A DNA stretch of 64,000 nt from Dorea longicatena (GTDB lineage Bacteria; Bacillota; Clostridia; Lachnospirales; Lachnospiraceae): NCBI RefSeq assembly GCF_024168045.1, contig NZ_CP100126.1:2063501-2127500 (forward strand), written 5' to 3'. The translations under genes were made by a program, and so were the position numbers. Positions 10,029 through 20,228 of the stretch are shown here, piece after piece. The notes under the pieces are model-generated. The model searched no databases, had not been told where the DNA came from, and was given only the letters and a program-made list of their open reading frames with translations. Each line of letters starts with the position of its first letter. The stretch's first letter is position 1.

Positions 10029-11248
10029 AGTTCTGCCGGAACGAATGCCCTCACGAAGATACCATCCTCCCGGTATTCTTCCTCCTGAAGTTCTCCGTAC
10101 TTCCGGATCTTTTGGATCTTTCCGGCTTCTTTATATGGATACAATGCCTCAATCTCCACTTTCCGCTCCCTCAATACAGCTTCTATGGACTGAAGGAATC
10201 CTGTAATTCCTTCTCCCGTCTTTGCCGAGATTTTTACATGATAATCTGCACGCAGGTCTCTCGGAACCCAGGTATCTTCCATGCGGTCAATCTTATTAAA
10301 TACCGTGATCACCGGCTTATCTTTCACTCCGAGATTCTGCAGTGTCTCATATACGGTATACATCTGTTCATCCATCTGTGGATTCGAAGCATCCACTACA
10401 TGCAGGATGATGTCTGCGTATTTTGCTTCTTCCAGTGTACTCCGAAAAGCCTCTATCAGATGATGTGGAAGCTTTCTGATAAATCCTACCGTATCCGTCA
10501 TGAGAATTTCCTGACCGCTTGGCAGTTTCAGATCCCTGGTAGTGGGATCCAGAGTTGCAAATAATTTATCTTCTGCAAGAATTCCTGCACCGGTCAGAGT
10601 GTTTAAGAGTGTAGATTTCCCTGCATTCGTGTATCCTACGATTGCTGCCACCGGAATATGACTTCTGCTTCTCTGCTCTCTGGTCACTTCCCGGTGTTTT
10701 TTGACATCCTTCAATTCACGGTTCAGTTGTGCGATCCGGCTTTTGATCAGGCGGCGATCCATCTCCAGTTTCTTCTCTCCCGGTCCTCTGGTTCCAATTC
10801 CGCCTCCCAGTCTGGACATCGCTCTTCCCCAGCCGGTCAGTCTGGTCTGCTGATACTTAAGCTGCGCCAGTTCTACCTGTATCTTACCTTCACTGGTCGA
10901 TGCCCTTGCCGCAAAGATATCCAGAATGATCAGGGTTCTGTCCATAACTTTCACATCCAGTTCATCCTGCAGGTTCTTCATCTGCGCCGGAGACAATTCA
11001 TCATCACACACAATCCCGGTCGCACGCAATTCCCAGATCATATTTTTTAATTCTTCAATCTTTCCCTTTCCGACATAAGTTGCCGGATGCTGCTGTTCCC
11101 GGTTCTGGATCAGCATTCCTGCCGTCTCTGCCCCGGCTGTCGATACCAGATCTTTTAATTCTTCCAGTGATTCTTTTGTATCATCCTGATCTGAAAGAGC
11201 AACTCCGACCAGAATCACTTTTTCTGTTTCATCTTTTATTTCTATCAT
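9980..11248 (-). CDS. hflX: GTPase HflX
   Basis: 422 residues, a ribosome-associated GTPase that rescues or splits stalled ribosomes. The N-terminal HflX domain contains MLIQNREQQHPATYVGKGKIEEL and the glycine-rich linker SRLGGGIGTRGPGE. The G domain has G1 GYTNAGKST, G3 DTVGFI and G4 FNKID. The last eleven residues (RPEGVTPNNCL) are encoded inside the 3' end of the convergent AraC gene and do not look like a normal HflX tail, suggesting that the original stop was lost in a rearrangement. Its start lies six bases after the lipoprotein gene that would be downstream of it, so the two are probably cotranscribed. Confidence 0.95.
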   Translation of the reverse strand: MIEIKDETEKVILVGVALSDQDDTKESLEELKDLVSTAGAETAGMLIQNREQQHPATYVGKGKIEELKNMIWELRATGIVCDDELSPAQMKNLQDELDVKVMDRTLIILDIFAARASTSEGKIQVELAQLKYQQTRLTGWGRAMSRLGGGIGTRGPGEKKLEMDRRLIKSRIAQLNRELKDVKKHREVTREQRSRSHIPVAAIVGYTNAGKSTLLNTLTGAGILAEDKLFATLDPTTRDLKLPSGQEILMTDTVGFIRKLPHHLIEAFRSTLEEAKYADIILHVVDASNPQMDEQMYTVYETLQNLGVKDKPVITVFNKIDRMEDTWVPRDLRADYHVKISAKTGEGITGFLQSIEAVLRERKVEIEALYPYKEAGKIQKIRKYGELQEEEYREDGIFVRAFVPAELYGQVRPEGVTPNNCL

Positions 11249-11254
11249 ATTCTA

Positions 11255-11776
11255 TTAACGCGTCTCCAGGAATTCTGCTTCTTTTTTGGCTGCTTTGTCA
11301 TTCGGATAACTTTCCAGATATTCTTCCAGTTTTACTTCCGCGCTCTCCCAGTCTTCCATCTTCTCATAGGCAACGATGATATTATATTTCATTTCTTTCT
11401 TCATCTTCTTGCTGACGTCATCCTGTTCCAGTCCAAGATTATAATAGTTCAATGCTTCTTTTGCTTTGCCTAATTTCAGATCACAGTTTCCAATGAGATT
11501 ATAAATGGTTCCTGTCTTCTCGGCATTATTATCCAAAGCCTTCCTGAATGCATTCCTTGCTCCTTTATAATCTTTTTGTTCCCATTTCGCGATGCCGATT
11601 CCTCTCCAGGCATCTCCGGTATTCTTATTCTTTTCTATTGCCTGCTCAAACTGTTCAACCGCCTGATCGTATTCTCCTTTTTCAAGATACTCGACTCCTT
11701 TTTCCGAAGGATTCCCACAGGCAGTCAGTAACAGACCTGCACTGAATATTGCAAGTAGTGCTTTTCCTCTTTTCAT
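11255..11776 (-). CDS. TPR-repeat lipoprotein
   Basis: 173 residues. A signal peptide with lipobox LLTAC (cysteine 20) is followed by tandem tetratricopeptide repeats: GVEYLEKGEYDQAVEQFEQA, GDAWRGIGIAKWEQKDYKGA, TIYNLIGNCDLKLGKAKEA and MKYNIIVAYEKMEDWESA. It is predicted to be an envelope lipoprotein facing outward that scaffolds protein contacts. It lies between ung and hflX on the same strand; its function is not known. Confidence 0.85.
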   Translation of the reverse strand: MKRGKALLAIFSAGLLLTACGNPSEKGVEYLEKGEYDQAVEQFEQAIEKNKNTGDAWRGIGIAKWEQKDYKGARNAFRKALDNNAEKTGTIYNLIGNCDLKLGKAKEALNYYNLGLEQDDVSKKMKKEMKYNIIVAYEKMEDWESAEVKLEEYLESYPNDKAAKKEAEFLETR

Positions 11777-11798
11777 ACTTTTTCTATATACTCCTCAT

Positions 11799-12467
11799 TT
11801 ATTCGATCTGCCAGTCGATCGGCTCTATTCCGTGCGCTCTCAGATAATCGTTCGTCTGACTGAATGGCTTACTTCCAAAAAATCCGCGGTACGCAGACAG
11901 CGGACTCGGATGCGGTGCTTTCAGAATCAGATGCTTCGGATTATTCAGCATCCTCGCCTTTCTCTGCGCCGGTGCTCCCCATAAGATGAACACGATCGGA
12001 CGATCCTGACTGTTAAGCGCCATGATCGCCGCATCGGTAAATTCTTCCCATCCGATATCCTTATGGGAATTCGCCTGATGTGCCCTTACGGTTAATACCG
12101 TATTCAACATCAGCACACCCTGTTCTGCCCATTTAGTCAGACAGCCGTGATTCGGGATTGTACATCCCAGATCATCATGTAGTTCTTTATATATATTCAC
12201 AAGCGAAGGCGGCACATCCACGCCTTTTTTTACCGAAAAGCAGAGTCCATGCGCCTGTCCTACATTATGATATGGATCCTGCCCCAGAATTACTGCCTTT
12301 ACATTATGAAGCGGTGTCAGATGAAATGCATTGAAGATATCATCTGCCGGAGGAAAGATCTGTCTTGTTCTGTATTCCTCATTTACTGTCTCGAATAATT
12401 TCTTATAGTATGGCTTTTTGAACTCTTCTTTCAGAGCGTCCAGCCAGTCATTATTAATCGCTGCCAT
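11799..12467 (-). CDS. ung: Uracil-DNA glycosylase, family 1
   Basis: 222 residues. It removes uracil from DNA at the start of base-excision repair. The water-activating loop is GQDPYHNVGQAHGLCFSV with catalytic Asp64; LMLNTVLTV and the minor-groove loop HPSPLSAYRGFFG are intact. The start MAAINNDW has a short spacer to the hisF stop. It sits on the same strand as hisF and may share its transcript. Confidence 0.97.
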   Translation of the reverse strand: MAAINNDWLDALKEEFKKPYYKKLFETVNEEYRTRQIFPPADDIFNAFHLTPLHNVKAVILGQDPYHNVGQAHGLCFSVKKGVDVPPSLVNIYKELHDDLGCTIPNHGCLTKWAEQGVLMLNTVLTVRAHQANSHKDIGWEEFTDAAIMALNSQDRPIVFILWGAPAQRKARMLNNPKHLILKAPHPSPLSAYRGFFGSKPFSQTNDYLRAHGIEPIDWQIE

Positions 12468-12523
12468 TATTTTTCACACTATCCTTTTTATTTTTTTGTC
12501 CACGCTGTCATACAGACTACAAA

Positions 12524-13285
12524 CTATAGACGGACAGATACACCTTTTTCTCTTAAATATTCTTTTACTTCCCTGATCTCCAGCTCTTTGTAATGGAATA
12601 AGGATGCCGCCAGCGCTGCATCTGCCTTTCCCTCTGTCAGTGCATCGTAGAAATGTTCCAGATTGCCTGCCCCGCCGGATGCGATTACCGGAATACTCAC
12701 TTCTTCTGCGATTGCTCTTGTAAGTTCCAGATCATATCCTGCTTTCGTTCCGTCGCAGTCCATACTGGTCAGAAGAATCTCTCCTGCACCAAGCTTCTCC
12801 ACTTTCGCTGCCCATTCCACAGCATCAATTCCTACATCGATACGTCCGCCATTCTTATAGATATTCCATCCGCTTCCATCTTCTCGTTTCTTTGCATCGA
12901 TTGCCACTACCACACACTGGCTTCCAAACTTTTCCGCCGCTTCAGAAATTAAATTTGGTGTATTGATTGCAGATGAATTAATAGAAATCTTATCCGCACC
13001 CTCTCTCAAAAGAACTTTAAAATCGTCCACTGTACGGATTCCTCCACCTACCGTAAACGGAATAAACACATTTTCCGCTACTTTGCGGACCATATCGACG
13101 ACTGTACCTCTCGCATCCGAAGATGCTGTAATATCCAAAAATACCAGTTCATCCGCCCCTGCCTTATCATATGCCTTTGCAATCTCGACAGGATCTCCCG
13201 CATCCCTTAAAGATACAAAATTGACTCCTTTTACCACTCTTCCGTTATTTACATCCAGACATGGAATAATTCTTTTTGTATGCAT
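12524..13285 (-). CDS. hisF: Imidazole glycerol phosphate synthase, cyclase subunit HisF
   Basis: 253 residues, a complete TIM barrel. It closes the imidazole ring from PRFAR and ammonia, giving IGP and AICAR in histidine synthesis. Catalytic aspartates are in [12 protein letters not shown] (Asp11) and VVAIDAKK; phosphate loops GGGIRT and ASGGAG are present. It follows hisH with a 12 bp gap, so the two subunits of the synthase are made together. No other his genes are in the window. Confidence 0.97.
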   Translation of the reverse strand: MHTKRIIPCLDVNNGRVVKGVNFVSLRDAGDPVEIAKAYDKAGADELVFLDITASSDARGTVVDMVRKVAENVFIPFTVGGGIRTVDDFKVLLREGADKISINSSAINTPNLISEAAEKFGSQCVVVAIDAKKREDGSGWNIYKNGGRIDVGIDAVEWAAKVEKLGAGEILLTSMDCDGTKAGYDLELTRAIAEEVSIPVIASGGAGNLEHFYDALTEGKADAALAASLFHYKELEIREVKEYLREKGVSVRL

Positions 13286-13297
13286 TGCCTTGTCCCC

Positions 13298-13903
13298 CTA
13301 TAATTCCACAAAGTTCTTTAAAATCTGAATTCCTATATCACTGCTCTTTTCCGGATGGAACTGGCATGCAAACACATTTCCCTGTTCTACCGAAGCATGG
13401 ATATGTGTACTATACTCTGTTGTTGCAGTCACAATGCCTTCATCCTCTGCTTTCAGATAATACGAATGTACAAAATATACATAGGAATCTTCCGGAATAT
13501 CTTTAAATAATCTTCCGTTATTTTGGAATTTTAGTGAGTTCCATCCCATGTGAGGGATCTTAAGTCCTTCCTGATCCGGGATTCTTAATATCTCTCCCTT
13601 CAAGATCCCAAGGCCTTCCACACCCGGAGTCTCATCACTTCGTTCAAATAATAACTGCAGTCCGAGGCAGATTCCAAGAAATGGCGTTCCTTTGGCTGTT
13701 ACGTCTCTGATTACTTCATCAAGTCCATACTGTCTGAGTTTTCCCATCGCATCTCCGAATGCTCCGACTCCCGGAAGGATTACCTTATCTGCATTCATGA
13801 TCGTCTCTCTGTCTCTTGTGATTGTTACTTCCTGTCCCAGAAGCTGCATGGCTTTTTCCACACTCTTTATATTTCCTGCATCGTAGTCAATAATCGCTAT
13901 CAT
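13298..13903 (-). CDS. hisH: Imidazole glycerol phosphate synthase, glutaminase subunit HisH
   Basis: About 201 residues of class I glutamine amidotransferase that supplies ammonia to HisF. The nucleophile elbow is LGICLGLQLLFE and the His/Glu pair is in CQFHPEKSS. The frame is open 15 codons further upstream (to 13948), but HisH proteins begin with the strand MIAIIDYDAGN, which starts at 13903, and the upstream residues look non-coding. The ribosome site before 13903 is modest (AGGCAGGA). Confidence 0.94.
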   Translation of the reverse strand: MIAIIDYDAGNIKSVEKAMQLLGQEVTITRDRETIMNADKVILPGVGAFGDAMGKLRQYGLDEVIRDVTAKGTPFLGICLGLQLLFERSDETPGVEGLGILKGEILRIPDQEGLKIPHMGWNSLKFQNNGRLFKDIPEDSYVYFVHSYYLKAEDEGIVTATTEYSTHIHASVEQGNVFACQFHPEKSSDIGIQILKNFVEL

Positions 13904-13969
13904 CTCGTCGTCCTGCCTTTCGTATGTGATCTGGAACTCTCCGGCCATTCATTCCGTGCCCATTATTCT

Positions 13970-15475
13970 TTATTGTACATCAAGTTCAAACCAGAATTCA
14001 ACTCCATTATCATAATTCTTTACTCCATATTCCTGATGGAACGATTTCATAATCGCTTTTACAATAGAAAGACCGATTCCATTGCCGCCATATTCGCGTG
14101 TATGTGCTTTATCGACTTTATAGAATTTATCCCAGATATGTGCAATATCTGCTTCTGGTATCGGAGTTCCGGTATTAAATACGGATACCCGCACTTTACC
14201 GTCTTTTTGAACCATTTTTACCTCTATCACCATATCCCCGCTGACATGATGACATGCATTGCTGACATAATTTTTCACGACCTGCTCTACTTTAAATTCA
14301 TCTGCCCATGCATAGATATCTTCTTCTGTATGCAGGAGAATTTTTGCCCCTGCCTGATCTGCCATGATTTCCATACTCTGGAGCACACCTCTTACAAGTG
14401 CTGTAAGATTAAATCTGTCAAACACAATATCCTCATCGCCGAATTCCAACTGGTTTAATGTCAGAAGATTCTTAACCATCTGATTCATCTTGGAAGCTTC
14501 ATCCATGATTACATCACAGTAGAATTCCCGGCTCTCCGCATCTTCATTCACACCCTCTTTTAATCCTTCGGCATATCCCTGGATCAGTGCGATCGGTGTC
14601 TTTAATTCATGCGATACATTTCCCAGAAACTCATTTCTCATCTTTTCCAGCTTGTCTTTCTCTTCGATATCTTTCTGCAGGCTGTTATTCGCCTTCTTGA
14701 GCTCCGAAATTGTACTTTCCAGTTTTTCCGACATCCGGTTAAAGTTCTCACCAAGTTCCCCAATCTCATTACTTCCACCACTGGTATATTTTGCATCAAA
14801 ATCAAGATCTGCCATACGGTCTGATAATCTTGCCAATTCGCGGATCGGTTCTGTGATACGTTTTGCAAAATACCAGATCAGCAGGATAGATACAACCATC
14901 AAAATACTTCCTATATATAATAAGAAACGATTCGATATCGCCGCACTCTCCCGCATACTTTCCACCGGACTTCTGAGCAGGAACTGACTGCCATCATCCA
15001 GGCTTCCCCACATATCTACATAATAGTTCTGATTCCATGGATCCCATGACTGATTGATCTGGTAAACTTCCGTGGAATCCAGGATTCTGCTTTCTTTCTG
15101 TGCCTGATTCAGAAAATATCCCATCATCTGATTCTTCAGCATATTCTTATCATGCACATTTGTATGTACATCATTATCTTTTTCTATGACCAGATAAGAA
15201 ATATTATTCTTTTCAGCGAAATGAATAAGTGAACTATTTTTCCTTGCACTGTTCCACTTATCTTCATTTGATACATTATTCAGCTTTTCATAAAGCTCTA
15301 TAAAACGGGATTCCTTCTTACTGATATAATATGGTTCCAGAAATTTGCCATTGATGAACATTAATGTCACTACCAGGCAGATCAGCAGTCCTACAAATGC
15401 CATGATCATCTGCGTCTTGATCGAATGATGCCTGTTTTTGATCTTTGCTTTTTTTTCTTCACTTATGATCTTCAT
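13970..15475 (-). CDS. Sensor histidine kinase with HAMP domain
   Basis: 501 residues. Membrane segments lie at about 22-42 and 184-204 and flank a ~140-residue extracellular sensor region. HAMP follows (ITEPIRELARLSDRMADLD), then a coiled coil, the phosphoacceptor box NVSHELKTPIALIQGYAEGLK with His289, and ATP-binding boxes NYVSNAC and YGGNGIGLS. Its ATG overlaps the response-regulator stop by 4 bp, so the pair is coupled. The stimulus is unknown; the arrangement resembles envelope-stress kinases. It is followed closely by hisH, probably an unrelated unit. Confidence 0.93.
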   Translation of the reverse strand: MKIISEEKKAKIKNRHHSIKTQMIMAFVGLLICLVVTLMFINGKFLEPYYISKKESRFIELYEKLNNVSNEDKWNSARKNSSLIHFAEKNNISYLVIEKDNDVHTNVHDKNMLKNQMMGYFLNQAQKESRILDSTEVYQINQSWDPWNQNYYVDMWGSLDDGSQFLLRSPVESMRESAAISNRFLLYIGSILMVVSILLIWYFAKRITEPIRELARLSDRMADLDFDAKYTSGGSNEIGELGENFNRMSEKLESTISELKKANNSLQKDIEEKDKLEKMRNEFLGNVSHELKTPIALIQGYAEGLKEGVNEDAESREFYCDVIMDEASKMNQMVKNLLTLNQLEFGDEDIVFDRFNLTALVRGVLQSMEIMADQAGAKILLHTEEDIYAWADEFKVEQVVKNYVSNACHHVSGDMVIEVKMVQKDGKVRVSVFNTGTPIPEADIAHIWDKFYKVDKAHTREYGGNGIGLSIVKAIMKSFHQEYGVKNYDNGVEFWFELDVQ

Positions 15476-16155
15476 TCTTCATCAACCTCAAATTTGTACC
15501 CCATCCCCCAGATTGTCTTGATATAATTTCCTTTTTCTCCGAGTTTGCTTCTCAACTTCTTAACATGTGTATCAATGGTTCTTGCATCTCCAAAATAATC
15601 GTAATCCCATACGTTATTCAAAATTTTCTCTCTTGATAATGCAATGCCCTGATTCTCAACAAAATACGTCAGAAGTTCAAATTCTTTAAAGCTTAATTCA
15701 ATCTCCTTATCATCAATCTTCACCTGATGTGCTGCTTTGTCGATCACAATTCCGCCGGCATTGATCTCATTACTCTCTCCTATTACATTGGCTCTTCTTA
15801 AGATTGCATTCACTCTGGCTACCAGGATCTTCGGACTGAATGGTTTTGAGATATATTCGTCGACACCAAGATCAAATCCCTGTAATTCGTCTCTCTCTTC
15901 TGATCTTGCAGTCAGCATGATAATCGGAACTTTGGATGACTGGCGCACTTCACGGCATACCTGCCAGCCGTCCATTCTTGGCATCATCACATCCAGGATG
16001 ATCAGCGCAATATCTTTTTCATCATAAAATTGTTCCATTGCTTCCATACCATCTCCGGCTTCGATCACCTGATATCCTTCTCTTTCCAGAAAATCCTTCA
16101 CCAGTTTCCGCATCCTGCTTTCATCATCTACTACTAATATTTTGATCTTATCCAT
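15472..16155 (-). CDS. OmpR/PhoB-type response regulator
   Basis: 227 residues. The receiver domain has the acidic pair VVDDES, phospho-acceptor Asp55 in LIILDVMMPRMDGW, a conserved threonine in MLTARSEE and lysine in SKPFSP. The C-terminal winged helix ends with the motif GDARTIDTHVKKLRSKLG and WGMGYKFE. It is first in a two-gene unit with the histidine kinase. The 147 bp upstream gap to the acetyltransferase should hold its promoter. Confidence 0.95.
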   Translation of the reverse strand: MDKIKILVVDDESRMRKLVKDFLEREGYQVIEAGDGMEAMEQFYDEKDIALIILDVMMPRMDGWQVCREVRQSSKVPIIMLTARSEERDELQGFDLGVDEYISKPFSPKILVARVNAILRRANVIGESNEINAGGIVIDKAAHQVKIDDKEIELSFKEFELLTYFVENQGIALSREKILNNVWDYDYFGDARTIDTHVKKLRSKLGEKGNYIKTIWGMGYKFEVDEE

Positions 16156-16302
16156 AAGACCCGGCCCTCCTCTTAAATCTATATTTTCATGATATATTTT
16201 TCTTTGACTTTATCTATTATAACAGAGAACTATGTAGCCTTTGTGAATTTTCATTAACTGCCCTTTCGTTTGCATCAATTTCGATTTTTTCCTTAACGAT
16301 TT

Positions 16303-16728
16303 TTATTTTTGTTTCCATAGCATGGTGTACTCTTTTTCACCAGTAGCTTCATCCAAACCTTCGCATTGAATAATGAACCCTTCTCTTTGGTAAAAAGAAA
16401 TTGCTCTGGTATTCTTCTGGTATACATTTAATTGTAATCTAACTTTTTTATCCTTAATATAATCCAATAAAAGCTTACCTATGCCACATGACTGCGTTTC
16501 TTCAGCGACAAAAATACCTTCGATATATTCATCATTTAGTCCTACAAATCCTTGTATCATTTTATCCGCTTCAAACACATAGACTTCGGATTGTGACACC
16601 ATTTCTTTCACTAATTCATAATTACTTGTCCAGTATCGATTGGAAATAAAATAATGTGCTTTCAGATTTGTCTTTAACCATATATCAGCAACTCTATCTA
16701 CATCTCCGTTCAGCAACTTTCTAATCAT
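16303..16728 (-). CDS. GNAT family N-acetyltransferase
   Basis: 141 residues. Acetyl-CoA-binding motif A is visible as GIFVAEETQSCGIGKLLLDYIK, preceded by YVFEADKMIQGFVGL and followed by LNVYQKNTRAISFYQREGF (motif B), the signature of small GCN5-related acetyltransferases such as RimI/YjaB relatives. The longer frame starts with TTG at 16746; ATG at 16728 (MIRKLLNGDVDRV) is the usual family start and has GGGGAG about 10 nt upstream. Substrate unknown. Isolated gene. Confidence 0.88.
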   Translation of the reverse strand: MIRKLLNGDVDRVADIWLKTNLKAHYFISNRYWTSNYELVKEMVSQSEVYVFEADKMIQGFVGLNDEYIEGIFVAEETQSCGIGKLLLDYIKDKKVRLQLNVYQKNTRAISFYQREGFIIQCEGLDEATGEKEYTMLWKQK

Positions 16729-16985
16729 AACAAATATTCTCCCCAACTACATCCTTTATGCTTTTCTCTTTTTTTCATTCTATCACAAGCTCACCATTAA
16801 TCATCAATTTTTTGATATTTTTTCTTTTTCCTGAAATTAAGTAAAGAATCGGATTGCCTTTACATAGTTTCCACTTTCAAGAAATAAAAAAATGTGTATT
16901 TTTGAAAGCGGTTGGGCGATGCAGAAGATTTTTTAGAATTATGATAATGTCAAAGGGGCACAGAATCTTTTGACGTATACTCGCA

Positions 16986-17024
16986 AACCAAGCTGTCACT
17001 CATTGCCCGAGTGACAGCTTGGTT
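16986..17024. terminator. Perfect 16 bp hairpin after the ABC permease
   Basis: AACCAAGCTGTCACTC (16986-17001) is the exact reverse complement of 17009-17024, with a 7-base loop, 5 bases after the permease stop. There is no strong T-run on either side, so it may be a transcript-end stabiliser rather than a classic terminator. The rest of 16747-16985 shows an imperfect AT-rich hairpin at about 16872-16911 and nothing I can name. Confidence 0.6.
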
Positions 17025-17029
17025 ACTTG

Positions 17030-19474
17030 CTATCCCTGATACCTTATTCTTTCAACCAGCGTTTCCTTTTTCAGATTACTGCTTAAAACGCAGGAAAGTA
17101 CAATCTGCAACAGACCGACCAAAAAAATCATAATAAAAATTGGTACGATTGGAACATGATAAATATTCATTCCAAATATTCCATTATGCTTTGCATAGGA
17201 AAAAAGTGCATAGCCGAGCGGCAGACCAATAATCAAAGCTACGCATATGGTGCCAACCGTAAACATCAGTCCCTGTAACTGCAGGCATAAATTTAATTGT
17301 TTATTTGTCATGCCCACAGCCTGTAATACACCATATTCCTGCTTTTTTGTCGTAATATTCATGATCATGGTGTTTGCCATATTCATAAAACCGATGAGTC
17401 CTACAACCGCCATAAACAGATAACAGCCAAGCTTCATCATGCGGGTTACTGATTCTGCAGATTCTAACTGTGCATGATAGGTATCCATTTTTATATGCGA
17501 AGTATTAGAAATCAAAGTATTCAGACTCTGTTCCACAGATGCCACATCTTTTTTATCACAGTCCACCCACAGATAACCATAGGCTGTTCCTCTCGGATTC
17601 ATGGAACGGTATACACCTTCCGGAATGACAAGATAAGTGTCCGCACTTACAAAGGATCCTGCAATCTTTCCCTGATAGGTATAGGTTCCACTTCCATTTT
17701 CAAAGTCAAATGCAATTGATTCACCCGGAGCATATCCATCTTGTTCCATCCACGTTGACCAGCCAAAGAAAATATCACCATTCTTTACCGCCTGATCATA
17801 GTCCATAGAACCAATATCCCCATCTTGGCGCATAAAATCAAAATCCTTTTTACTCACAACAGCAGCCGGAAATCTTGTTCCGTTCAGATTTACAGAGACA
17901 ATCTCTCTCGTCATGACATCTGTCACTCCCGGAATGCTTTTGATTTCTTCAATCAGCGAATCATTCAATGGATTATCCGTCAGAATCGTATCCAGATTAT
18001 TCTCCGGATATCTTTCATCATACTCAGAAGAATAGTCAAGCTGCAGTTCAAATTGTCCATGATTAACGGAAAGACGTGCTTCATGCTCCGTGTCAATATT
18101 TCCCACATAATTAGAAATAATCACAAACAATGTGCAGGAAAGCCCCATTGTGAGGATGGTACCAATAGTTCTTTTGGGATTACCCGTTACATTTGCCATT
18201 GCCATAGAAAACACGGTGACATTTTTTCTGCCATTTCGTTTTCCTTTTTTTTGTGTTTCTGCATTTTCTAAATACCGTGTTGCTTCGATAGGTGAAATCC
18301 GTGAAACAATTTTCATTGGTTTACGCAGTGCCAAAGCAACGGTAAGAAATGATACGAAAATACATAGAAGCATAACAGGCAGGGAAAACAGTGACACCTG
18401 CTGATTTTGGACTCCCATAGAGTCAGTTCCGGTTGATACAAGATTCCCCTGTTCTACCAGCCAGTTAAAACCGCATTTTGCAATCAGAAAGCCCAGAAGC
18501 AATCCAACCGGTATTGAAAAAATTGTCAAAAACATACCCTCTCTGAAGATCAGTTGTTTCATCTGCTTTTTTGTTGCTCCCAGAGCCTTGATTTTTCCAT
18601 ACTCCTGTATCTTATTGGCAATACCGACCTGAAAAATATTATAAATGACCACAACAGAGAAAAGTACAATTGCAAGAATCAAAACCCCGCATACCGCAAT
18701 CGTTTCATAACTCGGCTGCAAGACCCATTGCAAATAGAGATCATTGACTATAACGTTTTTTTCTTCGATCCCACAAGCTGCTGCAATCTGCTTTATAACC
18801 GAATCAATATTATTCATAGATACATTTGCAGAATCATTTAAAGTAAAATAAATATTATACTGTCTGTCATTCTCTGCGACGTGCTCATCATAAAACTCCT
18901 GTGACCCGAAAGCAACATAAGATGCCTCGATGGTATACTCATCCCGATCATATAGGATTCCGCTGACAACAAATTCTTCCGGCTTATATTCTGACTGCAT
19001 CCCTGCGCGGTAATCCAGTGTAACCGTATCTCCGATCTTTACATCACCATACCCCATTGCACGAAAAAATGCTCTTCCTGCGGCAATTTCCTGCATTTTT
19101 TCCGGATACTTTCCTTCCTTCAACTCATATTCTTTATTATAAGGAAGCATTTTTCTTGCAGTCTCATCCATGCAGACAAACCCGCCTTTTTCATTGCCTT
19201 TTATGATACCTTCGGTGCACATAGTGCCTGTAGCATCTATTTCCGCACGGCGGTTTACTTCTTTTAACTGCGATCCGTCTGCGGAAACAAACAGACCATA
19301 ATTGCTTCCATATGATCCTGCCGCCTGACTTTTCTGTAAATGAATTACCCCATTTCCCACAGTACTGATGATAACAAGCAGCATCGTGGTCAGACAGATT
19401 GCCATCATGATCAGTATACTTCTTGTCCTGTTCCTTTTGTCATTGCTATATGCAATCCTGCTTATTGTCTTCAT
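17030..19474 (-). CDS. ABC transporter permease, double FtsX-like domain
   Basis: 814 residues. An N-terminal membrane helix (about 20-42) is followed by a large extracellular domain, then an FtsX block of three helices (LILAIVLFSVVVIYN, MFLTIFSIPVGLLLGFLI, VMLLCIFVSFLTVALAL). A second copy follows: helix FSMAMANVTGNPKRTIGTIL, an extracellular domain, and the closing FtsX block with MNMANTMIMNITTKKQEYGV. This two-fold MacB/LolCE-type design is used in peptide, lipoprotein or antibiotic efflux. The start overlaps the ATPase stop by 4 bp. Together with the upstream two-component genes it is probably an inducible envelope-protection exporter; the substrate is inferred only. Confidence 0.9.
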   Translation of the reverse strand: MKTISRIAYSNDKRNRTRSILIMMAICLTTMLLVIISTVGNGVIHLQKSQAAGSYGSNYGLFVSADGSQLKEVNRRAEIDATGTMCTEGIIKGNEKGGFVCMDETARKMLPYNKEYELKEGKYPEKMQEIAAGRAFFRAMGYGDVKIGDTVTLDYRAGMQSEYKPEEFVVSGILYDRDEYTIEASYVAFGSQEFYDEHVAENDRQYNIYFTLNDSANVSMNNIDSVIKQIAAACGIEEKNVIVNDLYLQWVLQPSYETIAVCGVLILAIVLFSVVVIYNIFQVGIANKIQEYGKIKALGATKKQMKQLIFREGMFLTIFSIPVGLLLGFLIAKCGFNWLVEQGNLVSTGTDSMGVQNQQVSLFSLPVMLLCIFVSFLTVALALRKPMKIVSRISPIEATRYLENAETQKKGKRNGRKNVTVFSMAMANVTGNPKRTIGTILTMGLSCTLFVIISNYVGNIDTEHEARLSVNHGQFELQLDYSSEYDERYPENNLDTILTDNPLNDSLIEEIKSIPGVTDVMTREIVSVNLNGTRFPAAVVSKKDFDFMRQDGDIGSMDYDQAVKNGDIFFGWSTWMEQDGYAPGESIAFDFENGSGTYTYQGKIAGSFVSADTYLVIPEGVYRSMNPRGTAYGYLWVDCDKKDVASVEQSLNTLISNTSHIKMDTYHAQLESAESVTRMMKLGCYLFMAVVGLIGFMNMANTMIMNITTKKQEYGVLQAVGMTNKQLNLCLQLQGLMFTVGTICVALIIGLPLGYALFSYAKHNGIFGMNIYHVPIVPIFIMIFLVGLLQIVLSCVLSSNLKKETLVERIRYQG

Positions 19475-20145
19475 CTGAAATCCACCACCTGTCCGTCCTC
19501 AATCACCAGAATACGATCAGCGACCTGTGCAATTTCGTCATCATGGGTAATCATTACAATTGTCTGTCCATATTTTTTTGCTGTCATCTTAAGCAGGGCG
19601 ATTACCTCATCACTGGTCTTGGAATCAAGATTTCCTGTCGGCTCATCTGCAAATATAATTTCCGGACGATTCACCAGTGCTCTTGCAATTGCTACTCTCT
19701 GCTGCTGTCCTCCGGATAACTGATTTGGCAGATTATAAATCCGGTTTTCAATCCCCAGAGTTGCAATGATATCATTTACATACGCTTCATCCACTTTTCT
19801 TCCATCCAGCCCCAGTGGCAGTACAATATTTTCCCAGACATTAACAGATGAAACCAGATTAAATGCCTGAAAAACAAATCCGATTTTTCTTCTGCGGAAA
19901 ACAGCAAGGGCATCTTCCTTCATCCTGTATAAATCTTTCCCTGCTAAAGTAACACTGCCTTTTGTCGGGGTGTCTAGCCCTCCAAGCATATGAAGTAATG
20001 TACTTTTACCGGAACCTGACTTTCCAACAATTGCGACAAATTCTCCCTGCTCAATCTGAATGTCCACCTGATTGACCGCTTTGACCTGATTCTCACCCGC
20101 GCCATAAAATTTACAAAGCTGCTTGGTTTCTAATATCACACTCAT
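19471..20145 (-). CDS. ABC transporter ATP-binding protein (LolD/MacB type)
   Basis: 224 residues. Walker A GKSGSGKST, Q-loop FVFQAFNLV, signature LSGGQQQRVAIARAL, Walker B IIFADEPTGNLD and H-loop VMITHDDE are all intact. The EPTGNLD form is typical of ATPases that drive FtsX-type permeases. AAGGAGG precedes the ATG. Its own promoter is expected in the 136 bp gap behind the histidine-kinase terminator, consistent with separate induction by the response regulator. Confidence 0.95.
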   Translation of the reverse strand: MSVILETKQLCKFYGAGENQVKAVNQVDIQIEQGEFVAIVGKSGSGKSTLLHMLGGLDTPTKGSVTLAGKDLYRMKEDALAVFRRRKIGFVFQAFNLVSSVNVWENIVLPLGLDGRKVDEAYVNDIIATLGIENRIYNLPNQLSGGQQQRVAIARALVNRPEIIFADEPTGNLDSKTSDEVIALLKMTAKKYGQTIVMITHDDEIAQVADRILVIEDGQVVDFR

Positions 20146-20228
20146 GTGTTGCCTCCTTTTTAATTCTGTAAAGTGTACCTTTTCAACCTACATCCAAATT
20201 GTATCAGGATAATCTTTCATTTCACTTT